A stretch of DNA of 64,000 nt from MWBF01 sp040772005 (lineage in GTDB: Bacteria; Chloroflexota; Anaerolineae; CG2-30-64-16). The stretch spans positions 124,001-188,000 of the forward strand of contig JAXGYZ010000006.1 in NCBI GenBank assembly GCA_040772005.1, given 5' to 3'. Positions 20,579 through 29,550 of the stretch are shown piece by piece; the first letter of the stretch is position 1, and the number at the start of each line of letters is the position of its first letter. The notes under the pieces are model-generated. The model was not told where the DNA came from and did no database searches. It saw only the letters and a program-made list of their open reading frames with translations. The translations under genes were made by a program, and so were the position numbers.

Positions 20579-21424
20579 ATGGCCGCTCTGCCGGGAAAGG
20601 TGGCGGTTGTGGCAGGGGCAACGCGGGGCGCGGGCCGCGGGATCGCCTGCATGCTCGGCGAGGCGGGCGCGACCGTCTACTGCACGGGGCGCAGCTTGCG
20701 CGGGCAGCCCTCCGACAAGCAGCGTTCCGAGACCATCGAGGAGACGGCCGAGATGGTGACGGCCTATGGCGGGACCGGGCTCTGGATGCAAGTGGACCAC
20801 ACGCAGCAGGAGCAGGTCAAGGCGCTGTTCGAGCGCGTCGAGCGCGAGCAAGGGCGCCTGGATATCCTGGTGAACGACCTCACCGGCGACGGCTACGCAG
20901 ACTGGGTCGGGTTCCTCGAACACTCGCTCGACAAGGGCCTCAAGGTGCTGGAGGCCGGCGTCCGTTCGCACATCATCAACGCCTACTACGGCGTGCCGCT
21001 GATGCTCCGCAGCGGCGGCGGACTTCTCGTCGAGATGACCGACGGCATCGACATCACCGAGATCCGGACGAACATGTTCTACTACAGCCTGGAGAAGTCG
21101 TTCGTCATCCGTCTGGCGATGGGCCTGGCCGATGACCTGCGGGGCAAGAACATCGCGGTGGTCGCGCTGTCGCCCGGGTTCATGCGCAGCGAAGAAGTGC
21201 TCGACGCGCTCGGCGTGCGTGAGGAGAACTGGCGCGAGGGCATCGCGCGTGACCCCCACTTCCAGTATTCCGAGACGCCGTTCTACGTGGGTCGCGCGGT
21301 CGCAGCGCTGGCCGCCGACCCCGATGTGATGCGCCACAGCGGCAAGGCGCTGCTGTCGGGCCGGCTGGCCCGCGAGTACGGGTTCACCGATATGGACGGC
21401 ACGCAGCCAGTGTGGCTGTATTGA
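20579..21424 (+). CDS. short-chain dehydrogenase/reductase, 281 aa
   Basis: The NAD(P)-binding Rossmann motif is 'VAGATRGAGRGIA' (TGxxxGxG-type) near residues 11-23. The catalytic YxxxK is Y169-S-L-E-K173. The usual NNAG is altered to 'VNDLTG'. Arg and Ser after the second strand ('CTGRSLRG') suggest NADP preference. Length is typical of classical SDRs. AGGAGG lies 7 nt before the ATG. The substrate is unknown and the neighbours do not indicate one. Confidence 0.88.
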   Translation: MAALPGKVAVVAGATRGAGRGIACMLGEAGATVYCTGRSLRGQPSDKQRSETIEETAEMVTAYGGTGLWMQVDHTQQEQVKALFERVEREQGRLDILVNDLTGDGYADWVGFLEHSLDKGLKVLEAGVRSHIINAYYGVPLMLRSGGGLLVEMTDGIDITEIRTNMFYYSLEKSFVIRLAMGLADDLRGKNIAVVALSPGFMRSEEVLDALGVREENWREGIARDPHFQYSETPFYVGRAVAALAADPDVMRHSGKALLSGRLAREYGFTDMDGTQPVWLY

Positions 21425-21447
21425 GGATAGGCCGAGCCTGATTGCGC

Positions 21448-21892
21448 AACCGTGCCATCCCGGACCACCATCATGCGGCGCGGGCACGGAGCGTCGTATG
21501 GGCGGCGAGGGCGAGGCCGGCACGGACGGTATGCCGCACCGCACCGTCAGGATATCAGGGCGTGCCTATCCGTTCACGCCGATTCGGAATTGCCGGCCTC
21601 GCCCCTACCGCTGCGCGCGCGGCCCAACGGTAGGGGCGAAGGAAACCGTGGTGGGCCGTGCCAGCCCCACATCCGCAGATAGCCCGGCTCATCATTGGGG
21701 ACAAGCTGCCGTTGAGGGTTTCCTTCGCCCTGCCTCCCACACGAGATGCCGTGCCTGCGCCGTGGGTGCGTGCCGTCGTATGGCACGCGAGGGCGAGGCC
21801 GGCAACGACGGTATTTCGTATCCGATGGTCAGGATATCAGGGCTTGTCTGTCCGTTCACGCCGATTCGGAATTGCCGGCCTCGCCCCTACAG
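21448..21892. repeat. composite intergenic repeat, copy A (E1-E2-E1)
   Basis: Two 101-bp E1 units (21508-21608 and 21790-21890) with inverted ends gcgaggccggc/gccggcctcgc flank an E2 unit (about 21630-21735) with inverted ends ggggcgaagg/ccttcgccc. The whole block recurs in inverted orientation at 28235-28655. No coding sequence is seen in it. It ends 2 bp from the stop of the HEAT gene. Confidence 0.85.
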
Positions 21893-21893
21893 C

Positions 21894-22412
21894 TTACACC
21901 CGCGGCCGGCCGGCCAGCGTGTCGAGGGCGCGGTGCGCCGCGAAAGGAACGTGGACGCCCGGGTCCAGCCCCTCCAGCGCGGCCAGGACGGGCTTGATCA
22001 GCTCGTCGACGCGGGCGGGCGTGAAGATCTTCTGCCTGACCAGCACCTTCAGGACCGCGTGCGCACCGTCACGCAGGAAAGCAGAATCGGCCCCCTGCAC
22101 CAGACCTTCCAGGAGCGGGCGCAGGGCCGCCCCACCCAGATCCATGAGCGCATGGGACGCCACCCAGCGGTTGCCGTCGTTGCGCTCGTGCGCCAGCGCC
22201 TCCACAAACACGGCCGCCAGCGCCGGATCGAGCCGCTCCGACAGGATTTTTAGTGCCTCCCAGCGCACCTGATCGTTCGCGTGCCGCGTGGCCGCGGTCA
22301 GTTCGGGGACCGCAGCCGGCCCCAACGCCTGCAGCGTATCGCGCGCGTCGCGACGCTGCCGCCAGTTGCCGCCTAAGTCCTCAATCAGCCGTTGGATTGT
22401 CTCGTTCGCCAT
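21894..22412 (-). CDS. HEAT-repeat protein, 172 aa
   Basis: Four to five helical repeats of about 30 residues are visible, such as 'AAVPELTAATRHANDQVRWEAL' in part and 'DSAFLRDGAHAVLKVLV'. The Pro and Arg positions match HEAT/PBS-lyase-type repeats. No catalytic motif and no signal peptide, so it is probably a cytoplasmic adaptor. GGGAG precedes the ATG at 22412. It is divergent from larA; whether it has any role with LarA is unknown. Confidence 0.75.
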   Translation of the reverse strand: MANETIQRLIEDLGGNWRQRRDARDTLQALGPAAVPELTAATRHANDQVRWEALKILSERLDPALAAVFVEALAHERNDGNRWVASHALMDLGGAALRPLLEGLVQGADSAFLRDGAHAVLKVLVRQKIFTPARVDELIKPVLAALEGLDPGVHVPFAAHRALDTLAGRPRV

Positions 22413-22504
22413 CTCTCCCGTTCCTCGGGCGCTAAAGCGCCTACTACGAACCCAGGGCTTGAGTCCATCTGCACTTGGGTTTCCTGCCTGTCTCTCGCGT
22501 TTCC

Positions 22505-22534
22505 TTGCACCATCATACGGGGCAATGCTATCAT
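22505..22534 (+). promoter_or_regulatory. putative promoter of larA
   Basis: TTGCAC (22505-22510), 18-bp spacer, and TATCAT (22529-22534) preceded by TGC. It lies 44 bp before the ATG. Confidence 0.45.
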
Positions 22535-22577
22535 TTCAGTCATGGTTCTACCCATCTACGGTCTGTGAGGTCGCCAC

Positions 22578-23843
22578 ATGCACATTGAACTGGCTTACGG
22601 CCGCCACGGGCTGCCGCTCGACCTGCCGGATGACTGGCCTGTCACGGTTGTTGCACCGCACTATGTCCCTGCCCTGCCGGACCCGGCGGCCGCGCTGACC
22701 GACGCCCTGCGCGCGCCGCATCATGCACCGCCACTGGCGGAGTGCGTCCGGCCGGGTGACCGGGTGGGCATCGTCTTCAGCGACATCACCCGCGCGACGC
22801 CCCACCACCTGATCCTGCCCGCGGTGCTGGCCGAGCTGCAGCACATCCCGCGCGCACACATCACGCTGTTCAACGCGCTGGGCACGCACCGCCCCAACAC
22901 CGAGACGGAGCTGCGCGGGATGATCGGCGGGCTGGTGGACGAATACCGGGGCGTGCAGAACGACGCATTCGACCCGGCGACGCAGGTCTGCCTGGGCACG
23001 ACGCAGCGCGGGCACGAGATCTGGCTTAACCGGGAGATTGCCGCGTGCGACGTCAAGGTGCTGACCGGCTTCATCGAGCCGCACTTCTTTGCGGGCTTCT
23101 CGGGCGGCGGCAAGGCGCTCATGCCCGGCATGGCCGGCCAGCGGACCGTGCTGGGCAACCATGACGCGGGCATGATCGCGCATCCACAGGCCACCTGGGG
23201 CGTGACCGAGGGCAATCCCATCTGGGAGGAGGTCATGGAGGTCGCGCATGCGGCGGGCAGGACGTTCCTCGTCAACGTGACGCTCAACCGTGACAAGGCC
23301 ATCACGGGCGTGTTTGCGGGCGACCTCGACGCAGCGCACGCGGCAGGCTGCGCGTTCGCACGGGAGACCGCGATGGCGCCGGTGCCGGCCCCGTTTGACA
23401 TCGTGGTGACGACGAACTCCGGCTATCCGCTCGACCTGAACCTGTACCAGGCTGTCAAGGGGATGAGCGCGGCGAGCCAGATCGTTAAGCCGGGCGGCGC
23501 GATCATCATCGCGGCAGAATGCTGGGACGGCATCCCCGACCACGGCCTGTACGGGCAACTGCTCGCTGCGGCGCGCTCCCCGCGCGAGCTACTCGACACC
23601 ATCACCACGCCGGGCTTCCTGAAACAGGACCAGTGGCAGGCGCAAATCCAGGCGCAGATCCAGCTCAAGGCCGAGGTCTATGTGCGGAGCGACCACCTGA
23701 CGGACGAGCAGATCCGGCGCGCGCTGCTGCTCCCCTGTGCCTCCATCGAGCAGACCGTCGCACAACTGCGCGAACGGTACGGCCCCGCCGCCGCCATCTG
23801 CGTGCTGCCCGAAGGCCCGCAGACGATACCGTATGTACGATAG
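22578..23843 (+). CDS. larA: LarA-family nickel-pincer racemase, 421 aa
   Basis: The residues that hold the nickel-pincer cofactor in LarA are all present: H104 in 'LGTHRPNT', and H169 and K179 in 'EPHFFAGFSGGGK'. 'SDITRATP' and 'TNSGYPLDLNLYQAVKGM' are also family hallmarks. The length matches (about 420). LarA enzymes racemise or epimerise 2-hydroxyacids, and many relatives use substrates other than lactate. The cofactor genes larB, larC and larE are not in this window. The stop codon at 23841 lies inside a palindromic repeat. Confidence 0.9.
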   Translation: MHIELAYGRHGLPLDLPDDWPVTVVAPHYVPALPDPAAALTDALRAPHHAPPLAECVRPGDRVGIVFSDITRATPHHLILPAVLAELQHIPRAHITLFNALGTHRPNTETELRGMIGGLVDEYRGVQNDAFDPATQVCLGTTQRGHEIWLNREIAACDVKVLTGFIEPHFFAGFSGGGKALMPGMAGQRTVLGNHDAGMIAHPQATWGVTEGNPIWEEVMEVAHAAGRTFLVNVTLNRDKAITGVFAGDLDAAHAAGCAFARETAMAPVPAPFDIVVTTNSGYPLDLNLYQAVKGMSAASQIVKPGGAIIIAAECWDGIPDHGLYGQLLAAARSPRELLDTITTPGFLKQDQWQAQIQAQIQLKAEVYVRSDHLTDEQIRRALLLPCASIEQTVAQLRERYGPAAAICVLPEGPQTIPYVR

Positions 23844-23930
23844 AACGCTGATGACGCCGATAGTCATGATTGATCATGATACAGAAAGTAATCATGAAAA
23901 TCATGATCATCGGCGCCATCAGCGTTCTAT
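23840..23930. repeat. palindromic repeat, 31-bp arms, overlapping the larA stop
   Basis: Arms 23840-23870 and 23900-23930 are nearly perfect inverted copies with outer ends atagaacgctgatg / catcagcgttctat. The larA TAG (23841-23843) is formed by the first bases of the left arm. It lies between larA and the convergent PhyH gene and could also serve as a bidirectional terminator. Confidence 0.85.
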
Positions 23931-23939
23931 GTCCGCCCC

Positions 23940-24848
23940 CTATAGGTTATCGTCCGGCGTCCAGGGTTTCGCCCAGCGCTGGTCGATAGGGTCGCGGACG
24001 AGTTGGTAGCGGATGTCGGTCGAGAGGCGGATGCGCCCTGCGGGGTCGATGTTCTGCGTCGCGGCGTGGATCATGTACGCGCTGTGGATGACCATGTCGC
24101 CGGCCTCGTAGTCCGCGGCCAGCCAACGCGTGTCCTGCCGTTCGGCCAGGCTGGGGATGTCCTTCGTCAACCAGCCGCCCTCGGCCATGTTGCGGTTGTA
24201 CGCGCTGATGCGTTCCTCCGGCGGCAGGTCGGCGTTCTTTGCGGCCAGCTCGGCCTCGATCTTCCGGCCCCAGCCGTCGGACCCCTCGAGGTAGATCAGC
24301 CCGCCCATCTCCACGGGGGTATCGCCGATGGGAATCCAGCTCGTGTAGACGCGGTCCGTGCCCGCGCGCAGGTAGGTCAGGTCGTAGTGGGCCGGGGTGG
24401 AGAACCGCTCGCCCGGCTTCGTGTACCGGATGAGCTTGCGCGCGTGCAGGTAGACCGGCCCGCCCAGCACGGCCTCATAGAAGTCACGGATGGGGGCCAT
24501 CAGGCAGAAGGCCTCGTAGGCCGCCCAGCGGGTGGCTTCGACCAGCCTCTTGTGACACCCGCCAGCATCTTCGCCCCCGCCAGCGTACAGCCCGGCTTCG
24601 GGGTCGCTGCCCGGCGCCAGCAGCCCGAATTCAGCAAAGTCCGCGAAGAAACGGCGGCGGAAATCGAGCACCGCCCGGCGGTCCAGGATGCCCCGGAGCC
24701 ACAGATAGCCCTGGGTCCGGTACTGCTCCCACAACGCGGCGTGCGGCCGGGCCGGGTCGGACGGCGTCAGCCAGCCGAGCCGCTGGGGCGACCTCTCGAG
24801 CGGGAAGCCGTTCGCGGTCAGTTCCAGTGTCGTCAGCCTGTCAACCAT
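23940..24848 (-). CDS. phytanoyl-CoA dioxygenase (PhyH) family protein, 302 aa
   Basis: The Fe(II)/2-oxoglutarate facial triad can be placed: H154-x-D156 in 'TPAHYDLTYL' and a distal His in 'HSAYMIHAATQN' (probably H261), followed by an Arg in 'GRIRLSTDIRYQ' that would bind 2-oxoglutarate. The length is typical. Members hydroxylate diverse small molecules. It is convergent with larA and separated from it by a palindromic repeat. GAGGTGTG precedes the ATG. The substrate is unknown. Confidence 0.87.
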   Translation of the reverse strand: MVDRLTTLELTANGFPLERSPQRLGWLTPSDPARPHAALWEQYRTQGYLWLRGILDRRAVLDFRRRFFADFAEFGLLAPGSDPEAGLYAGGGEDAGGCHKRLVEATRWAAYEAFCLMAPIRDFYEAVLGGPVYLHARKLIRYTKPGERFSTPAHYDLTYLRAGTDRVYTSWIPIGDTPVEMGGLIYLEGSDGWGRKIEAELAAKNADLPPEERISAYNRNMAEGGWLTKDIPSLAERQDTRWLAADYEAGDMVIHSAYMIHAATQNIDPAGRIRLSTDIRYQLVRDPIDQRWAKPWTPDDNL

Positions 24849-24907
24849 CGATCACACCTCACATGCAGAATGTCTGTAGTCCATCGCCGGCAGCGGTAAC
24901 GTGGGCC

Positions 24908-25015
24908 AAATGGGACACTGATTGAACTGATTGGATTGATTTTCATGATGTTTTTTGATCAGTCATATCAACTCGATCAGTCAGATCAGTTCAATCAGTC
25001 CAATCAGCGTTCTAT
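24908..25015. repeat. palindromic repeat of the 'agaacgctgat' family
   Basis: gacactgattgaactgattg (from about 24912) is mirrored by cagttcaatcagtccaatca before 25010, with an A/T-rich centre. The right end 'atcagcgttctat' matches the right end of the copy at 23900-23930. It lies upstream of the PhyH gene and reaches the stop of the MFS gene. Confidence 0.8.
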
Positions 25016-26289
25016 TCCGCCGTGCCCGCCGCATGTATTGCAGCAGCACGCGCGGTCGCCCGCAGCCGCAGCAGCAGGATGACCATGACGAGCGGGTAGA
25101 CCGTCGCAAACAGCAGCCCACTTCGCAGGCCGGCCTCCTCCGCGGTCAGGCTGCCTGCAAACAGCGCGCCGGACCAATCGAGCAGGAACGGCGCGCGGTC
25201 GGCCACGATGCCCACGAACCACGGTGCAAACGCGCCGCCCAGGTCGCCGGAAGCGGCCAGGATCGCGAACATCGACGCACCGGCCAGCGGGAAGCGCGCG
25301 GCCGTCACCGACAGCATGCCCGGCCACAACAGGCTGACCGCCAGCCCGGCCAGCACGCAGCCCACCAGCGATAGCACCGGCCAGGGCGAAAGCGAGGCGA
25401 CCAGGTAGGCGACCACCGCGGCTGCTGCCCCGAAGATCATGTAGCGGTACAGGCCGAAAGTTTGCGCCGCCTTCTCCCCGCGCAGCCCGAACCAGATGCG
25501 GCCCAGGCCGAGCGCCACTGCAAAGAGCACCAGCCCACCCACGTCGCCGACGACCTTCGGCAGGCCGAGCCCCTTCTCCGCAAACGCAGACGTCCACTGC
25601 GCGATGGAGAGCTCGCTCGCGCCGGCCAACCCCATGCAGACGACTGCCACGAGAAACGAAGGGATCCGGACCAGGTCACGCAGCCGGTGGCGGTGATGCT
25701 CCTCGACGAACCGGGGGATATGCAGCGTCGTGAAGCCGAACGCCGCGATGATGGGCAGGATCGTCCAGGCGATCGCGACGGTGCGCCAGTGCTCGCGGCC
25801 GATGATGAACAGGAGCACGGTCGTCAGCAGGATCACGGTGGCCGAGCCCCATGCATAGAACGAGTGCATCAGCGCCATGTCCGACGCCTTCTGGTCGGAC
25901 GGCAGCGAGTTGAGGATCGGGCTGACCAGCAGTTCCAGCAGGCCGGAGCCCATAGAGAAAATGATCGTGCCGGCAATCAGCCCGTGATAGGGGTTGGCGA
26001 ACACGCCGGGCGCCAGTGCAAAAACCCACAGCCCCGCCGCGGAGAGCACATTGGCCGCAACCACGAAAGGCTTCGGACTGGTCCGGTCCACGATGTACCC
26101 GAAGATGAGGTCCGTGGCGACCTGGGTGGTGAAGTTGATGAGGATGAGGCGGCCGATCTGCTCGTAGCTCAGGCCGAACTCCTCGCGCAGCGGGATGAAC
26201 AGCACCGGCGCGAGATTGATGACGATGGCCTGGACGAACGAGGCCAGGCGGCAGAACAAAATGGTCAGGCGGGCGTTGCGTTGTCTCAT
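25012..26289 (-). CDS. MFS transporter, 425 aa
   Basis: About 12 transmembrane helices in two bundles of six. Between helices 2 and 3 is 'GYIVDRTSPKPFVV', a form of the MFS loop motif GxxxDRxGRR. The start at 26289 gives 'MRQRNARLTILFCRLASF', a short basic N-terminus before helix 1; longer in-frame starts lie in a repeat-rich region. The substrate is unknown; sugar or organic-acid transport is plausible. It lies upstream of the PhyH gene on the same strand, separated by a palindromic repeat. Its stop region overlaps the repeat edge. Confidence 0.87.
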   Translation of the reverse strand: MRQRNARLTILFCRLASFVQAIVINLAPVLFIPLREEFGLSYEQIGRLILINFTTQVATDLIFGYIVDRTSPKPFVVAANVLSAAGLWVFALAPGVFANPYHGLIAGTIIFSMGSGLLELLVSPILNSLPSDQKASDMALMHSFYAWGSATVILLTTVLLFIIGREHWRTVAIAWTILPIIAAFGFTTLHIPRFVEEHHRHRLRDLVRIPSFLVAVVCMGLAGASELSIAQWTSAFAEKGLGLPKVVGDVGGLVLFAVALGLGRIWFGLRGEKAAQTFGLYRYMIFGAAAAVVAYLVASLSPWPVLSLVGCVLAGLAVSLLWPGMLSVTAARFPLAGASMFAILAASGDLGGAFAPWFVGIVADRAPFLLDWSGALFAGSLTAEEAGLRSGLLFATVYPLVMVILLLRLRATARAAAIHAAGTAE

Positions 26290-26303
26290 GTGGCGGTCTC
26301 GGC

Positions 26304-26340
26304 GGTTGCAGGTTAGCAGGTTAGCAGGTTGCAGGTTGAA
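26304..26340. repeat. short tandem repeat of ggttgcaggttagca
   Basis: Units of ggttgca and ggttagca are repeated five times in 37 bp just upstream of the MFS gene start. Confidence 0.6.
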
Positions 26341-26423
26341 AGTTACGGGCTGCGCGATGGCGCAAAAGCGGGTGCACGATAGCACATCGGCTGCGGGGCG
26401 TCAAAGAAGGGCGCGTTTCCTAA

Positions 26424-26565
26424 TGGGGCCGCGGCCATCGCAGATAAACGAATGCGCTGGCGCGCGCCACGAATACGCGAATTGCGTGCGTTGTGACGGG
26501 GCTATTCGCGTATTCGTGCGCAGCGCCGCAGCGCCATTCGCGTATTCGCGATGGCCGCGGCCCCA
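26424..26565. repeat. 142-bp palindrome with 18-bp perfect ends
   Basis: Ends tggggccgcggccatcgc (26424-26441) and its exact inverse (26548-26565). Inner inverted words cgaatacgcgaat/attcgcgtattcg extend the pairing. It sits between the divergent MFS and S10 peptidase genes; a looser relative lies at 30119-30226. Confidence 0.85.
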
Positions 26566-26595
26566 GCATGCACAACCGTCATAAAGAAGGCACGA

Positions 26596-26624
26596 TTGAC
26601 AACCGCTACTCCGTGGAGTATCCT
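26596..26624 (+). promoter_or_regulatory. promoter of the S10 peptidase gene
   Basis: TTGACA (26596-26601), 17-bp spacer, TATCCT (26619-26624). The predicted start is about 20 nt before the ATG at 26650. Confidence 0.55.
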
Positions 26625-26649
26625 CGACGCAGAACAGCAGACAGCAATC

Positions 26650-28176
26650 ATGAGCCACGAAAGGCCCCCAACGATGGCAGAAGCAAACGCTAAGGATACC
26701 ACGTCCTCCGCCGAGTCCCGGCCCGCGCCGGCGGACCAGCTGATCACCACGCACCACACCGTCACCGTGGATGGGCAGGCCATCCGCTACACCGTCACGA
26801 CCGGCACGCTCGTGCTCCGGCAGGAAGCAGAGAAGTGCGGGGACCAGGAAGGCGCCTCCGAGGGCGCGAAGCCGAAGGCCACGTTCTTCTTCGTCGCGTA
26901 CACGCGTGACGATGTGAGCGATTCGGCCGGCCGCCCGCTCACCTTCTCCTTCAACGGCGGCCCCGGCTCATCCTCGGTCTGGCTCCACCTCGGGGTGCTC
27001 GGCCCGCGGCGCGTGCTCATGGCCGACGACGGCCAGGCGCTGCCGCCGCCCTATCGCCTGGTCGATAACGCGCACACCCTGCTCGACGTGACGGACCTGG
27101 TCTTCATCGACCCGGTCAGCACCGGGTTCAGCCGGCCCGTCGAAGGGGAGAAGGCGAAGGAGTTCCACAGCTTCAAGCGCGACATCGAGTCGGTGGGCGA
27201 TTTCATCCGGCTGTACACCACGCGCTACGGCCGGTGGACGTCGCCCAAGTTCCTCATCGGCGAGAGCTACGGCACGACACGCGCGGCGGGCCTGGCCGGC
27301 TACCTGCAGGAGCGCCACGGCCTGTACCTCAACGGCATCATGCTCGTCTCGGCCATCATGGACTTCGGGACCGCGGAGTTCCACCCCGGCAACGACCTGC
27401 CGTACATCCTCTTCCTCCCGACCTACGCGGCGACCGCCTGGTATCATCGGCGGCTGGCGCCGGAACTGCAGGTGGACCTCCGCGCGACGCTGGCGGAGGC
27501 GCAGGCCTTCGCGCTCGGTGACTACGCGCTGGCGCTGCTGCGCGGGAGCGCGCTGCCCGCGGACAGCCGCGGCGACATCATCGCCCAGCTCGCGCGGCTG
27601 ACCGGGCTCAGCCCGGACTACCTCGACCGGACCGATCTGCGCATCGAGATCATGCGGTTCACCAAGGAGCTGCTGCGCGACCGGCGGCGCACGGTGGGCC
27701 GGCTGGACAGCCGCTTCACCGGCCTCGACCGCGACAGCGCCGGCGAGCATTTCGAGCATGACCCGAGCATGAGCGCGATCATCGGCCCCTATGGTGCGGC
27801 GCTCAACGACTACGTGCGCCGCGAGCTCAGGTTCGAGAGCGACCTGCCCTACGAGATCCTCTCCGGCAAGGTCGGGGAGAACTGGAGCTACGCCGAGCAC
27901 GAGAACCGTTATGTGAATGTCGCCGACACGCTGCGCAAGGCCATCAACATGAATCCGCACCTGCAGGTGTTCATTGCCAACGGCTACTACGATCTCGCGA
28001 CCCCCTACTTTGCGACCGAGTATACGGTCAATCACCTGGGGCTCGACCCCAGCCTGTGGGCGAACATCACGATGGCGTACTACGAGGCCGGCCACATGAT
28101 GTATATCCACCTGCCGTCACTGGTGCAGCTCAAGGCCGACCTGGCCGCGTTCGTGCGCGGCACAACGCCGGCGTGA
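26650..28176 (+). CDS. serine carboxypeptidase, peptidase S10 family, 508 aa
   Basis: All S10 signatures are present: 'FSFNGGPGSSSVW' (oxyanion region), 'LIGESYGTT' with nucleophile S206, 'NGYYDLATP' with D448, and 'EAGHMMY' with H482. No signal peptide is visible, so it may act in the cytoplasm, unlike the vacuolar or secreted eukaryotic relatives. Bacterial members are poorly studied and cleave C-terminal residues or act as acyl hydrolases. An alternative ATG at 26674 has a slightly better ribosome-binding site. It stands alone with its own promoter. Confidence 0.92.
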   Translation: MSHERPPTMAEANAKDTTSSAESRPAPADQLITTHHTVTVDGQAIRYTVTTGTLVLRQEAEKCGDQEGASEGAKPKATFFFVAYTRDDVSDSAGRPLTFSFNGGPGSSSVWLHLGVLGPRRVLMADDGQALPPPYRLVDNAHTLLDVTDLVFIDPVSTGFSRPVEGEKAKEFHSFKRDIESVGDFIRLYTTRYGRWTSPKFLIGESYGTTRAAGLAGYLQERHGLYLNGIMLVSAIMDFGTAEFHPGNDLPYILFLPTYAATAWYHRRLAPELQVDLRATLAEAQAFALGDYALALLRGSALPADSRGDIIAQLARLTGLSPDYLDRTDLRIEIMRFTKELLRDRRRTVGRLDSRFTGLDRDSAGEHFEHDPSMSAIIGPYGAALNDYVRRELRFESDLPYEILSGKVGENWSYAEHENRYVNVADTLRKAINMNPHLQVFIANGYYDLATPYFATEYTVNHLGLDPSLWANITMAYYEAGHMMYIHLPSLVQLKADLAAFVRGTTPA

Positions 28177-28234
28177 ACCGCCGAAGACACGGATGACGCG
28201 GGTGACAGAGCGCATGAGGGCCGTGCACACATCT

Positions 28235-28655
28235 GTAGGGGCGAGGCCGGCAATTCCGAATCGGCGTGAACGGATAGGCATGCCCTGATATCCTGACGGT
28301 GAGGTGCGGCATACCGTCCGTGCCGGCCTCGCCCTTGCGCACCATGCGACGCAACGTACCCCTGCCATGGCCACCATGTGTCCTGTGGGAGGCAAGGGCG
28401 AAGTAAACCCTCAAAGGCAGCTCGTGCACAACGGTGAGCCGGGCAATCGATGGTTGTGGACCTGGCACGGCCCGCCACGGTTTCCTTCGCCCCTACCCGG
28501 GGTCGTACGCGCATTCGTAGGGGCGAGGCCGGCAATTCCGGATCGGTGTGAACGGACAGACACGCCCTGATATCCTGACCGTCGGATACAGAATATGGTC
28601 GTTGCCGGCCTCGCCCTCGCCGCCCATGCGACGGACCGTACCCACACCGCGGGCA
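28235..28655. repeat. composite intergenic repeat, copy B (inverted copy of 21448-21892)
   Basis: Read on the minus strand this region aligns end to end with copy A: E1 (28617-28518), E2 (about 28495-28385), E1 (about 28336-28235). Conserved words include 'gtcaggatatcaggg' and 'ccgttcac'. No gene is seen between 28177 and 28779 apart from this repeat and the following promoter. Confidence 0.85.
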
Positions 28656-28696
28656 CGGTCACCCGGTGGGTTGCGCGCATACGGTTGGATAAGTGC

Positions 28697-28725
28697 TTGA
28701 CACCGGCCTTCCGACATGATATATT
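28697..28725 (+). promoter_or_regulatory. strong promoter of the phasin-PhaR pair
   Basis: TTGACA (28697-28702), 17-bp spacer, TATATT (28720-28725), near consensus. The leader is about 48 nt and ends with AGGAGG before the ATG. Confidence 0.75.
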
Positions 28726-28779
28726 GTCCATGACGCACCGCGTCATAAACGCAAGACCGGCACGCGTCAGGAGGTACAC

Positions 28780-29478
28780 ATGGACGAGTGGGAGCAGAAG
28801 GCGGAACAGGTGACCCAGGAGATTGATGCGGTGGCGGAGACAGCCGCAGAGCAGGTCGAGCAGATTGCCGAGTCCATCGAGCAGCCGCTCACCGGCGAGG
28901 TCGCAGAACCGGCCGCGGGCAAGGGCCCGTCGCTGGTTGACCAGGTGGCGGGCGCAGTCAAGGATTTTGTGGACGAAGTGGAAAAGCAACCGCTGACCGG
29001 CAAGGTCGTCAAGGCGGTCAAGGAAGTCCGGGAGGACATCGAGTCGGGCGAGGTGCAGCGCCGCGTCCAGAAGGCCGTCCAGGAGACAGCCAGCCAGGTC
29101 GAGCGCGTGCCGCTGGTGCAGCTCATCCACAAGGCGCTGCTTGCGGGCGTCGGCGCAGTCGCGCTGGCGCAGGACGAGGTCGAGGACCTGGTCAACCGGC
29201 TGGTGGAGCGCGGGGAGATCGCGGAAGCAGACGGCAAGCGGATGCTCAAGGATGTCGTCGAGCAGCGGCGCGAAAGCGTCGAACAGGTGCAGCGGAAGGC
29301 GAGCGAATATCTCGATCACCCGTCACGCGCGGTCGATGATGTAGAGAAGCGCATCCAGACCGTAGTGACGAAGATGAACATCCCCACCAAGGACGAGATC
29401 GAGGCGCTGAGCGCGAAGATCTCGGCGCTGACCCGCAAGGTGGAGGAACTCAAGAAGGAACGCGACGAGAACGTGTAG
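28780..29478 (+). CDS. phasin-like coiled-coil protein, 232 aa
   Basis: Almost entirely helical, with long Glu/Lys/Gln/Val heptads and a C-terminal coiled coil ('IEALSAKISALTRKVEELKK'). The middle segment 'LLAGVGAVALAQDEVEDLVN' and 'LVERGEIAEADGKRML' resemble polyhydroxyalkanoate granule-associated (PhaF/phasin) proteins. Two copies of 'QPLTGKVV/EV' suggest an internal duplication near residues 38 and 70. AGGAGG lies just before the ATG. The next gene is a PhaR-type regulator, which supports a granule or lipid-surface role. No PHA synthase is present here, so the real partner may differ. Confidence 0.75.
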   Translation: MDEWEQKAEQVTQEIDAVAETAAEQVEQIAESIEQPLTGEVAEPAAGKGPSLVDQVAGAVKDFVDEVEKQPLTGKVVKAVKEVREDIESGEVQRRVQKAVQETASQVERVPLVQLIHKALLAGVGAVALAQDEVEDLVNRLVERGEIAEADGKRMLKDVVEQRRESVEQVQRKASEYLDHPSRAVDDVEKRIQTVVTKMNIPTKDEIEALSAKISALTRKVEELKKERDENV

Positions 29479-29484
29479 CGAGCG

Positions 29485-29527
29485 GTGCTGACCTGCCTGG
29501 TCTGGTGCTGACCAGGCAGGTCAGCAC
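29485..29527 (+). terminator. 17-bp hairpin between the phasin and PhaR genes
   Basis: Arms 29485-29501 and 29511-29527 are perfectly complementary with a 9-nt loop. There is no T run; it may set different expression of the two genes or stabilise the phasin mRNA. Confidence 0.6.
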
Positions 29528-29550
29528 CGGGCGAAGCCGGTGATCAAGCC

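Noticed and set aside
26304..26340. ggttgcaggttagca repeat as an operator array for the MFS gene
   Set aside because: Units differ in length by one base and lack dyad symmetry; more likely simple-sequence slippage.
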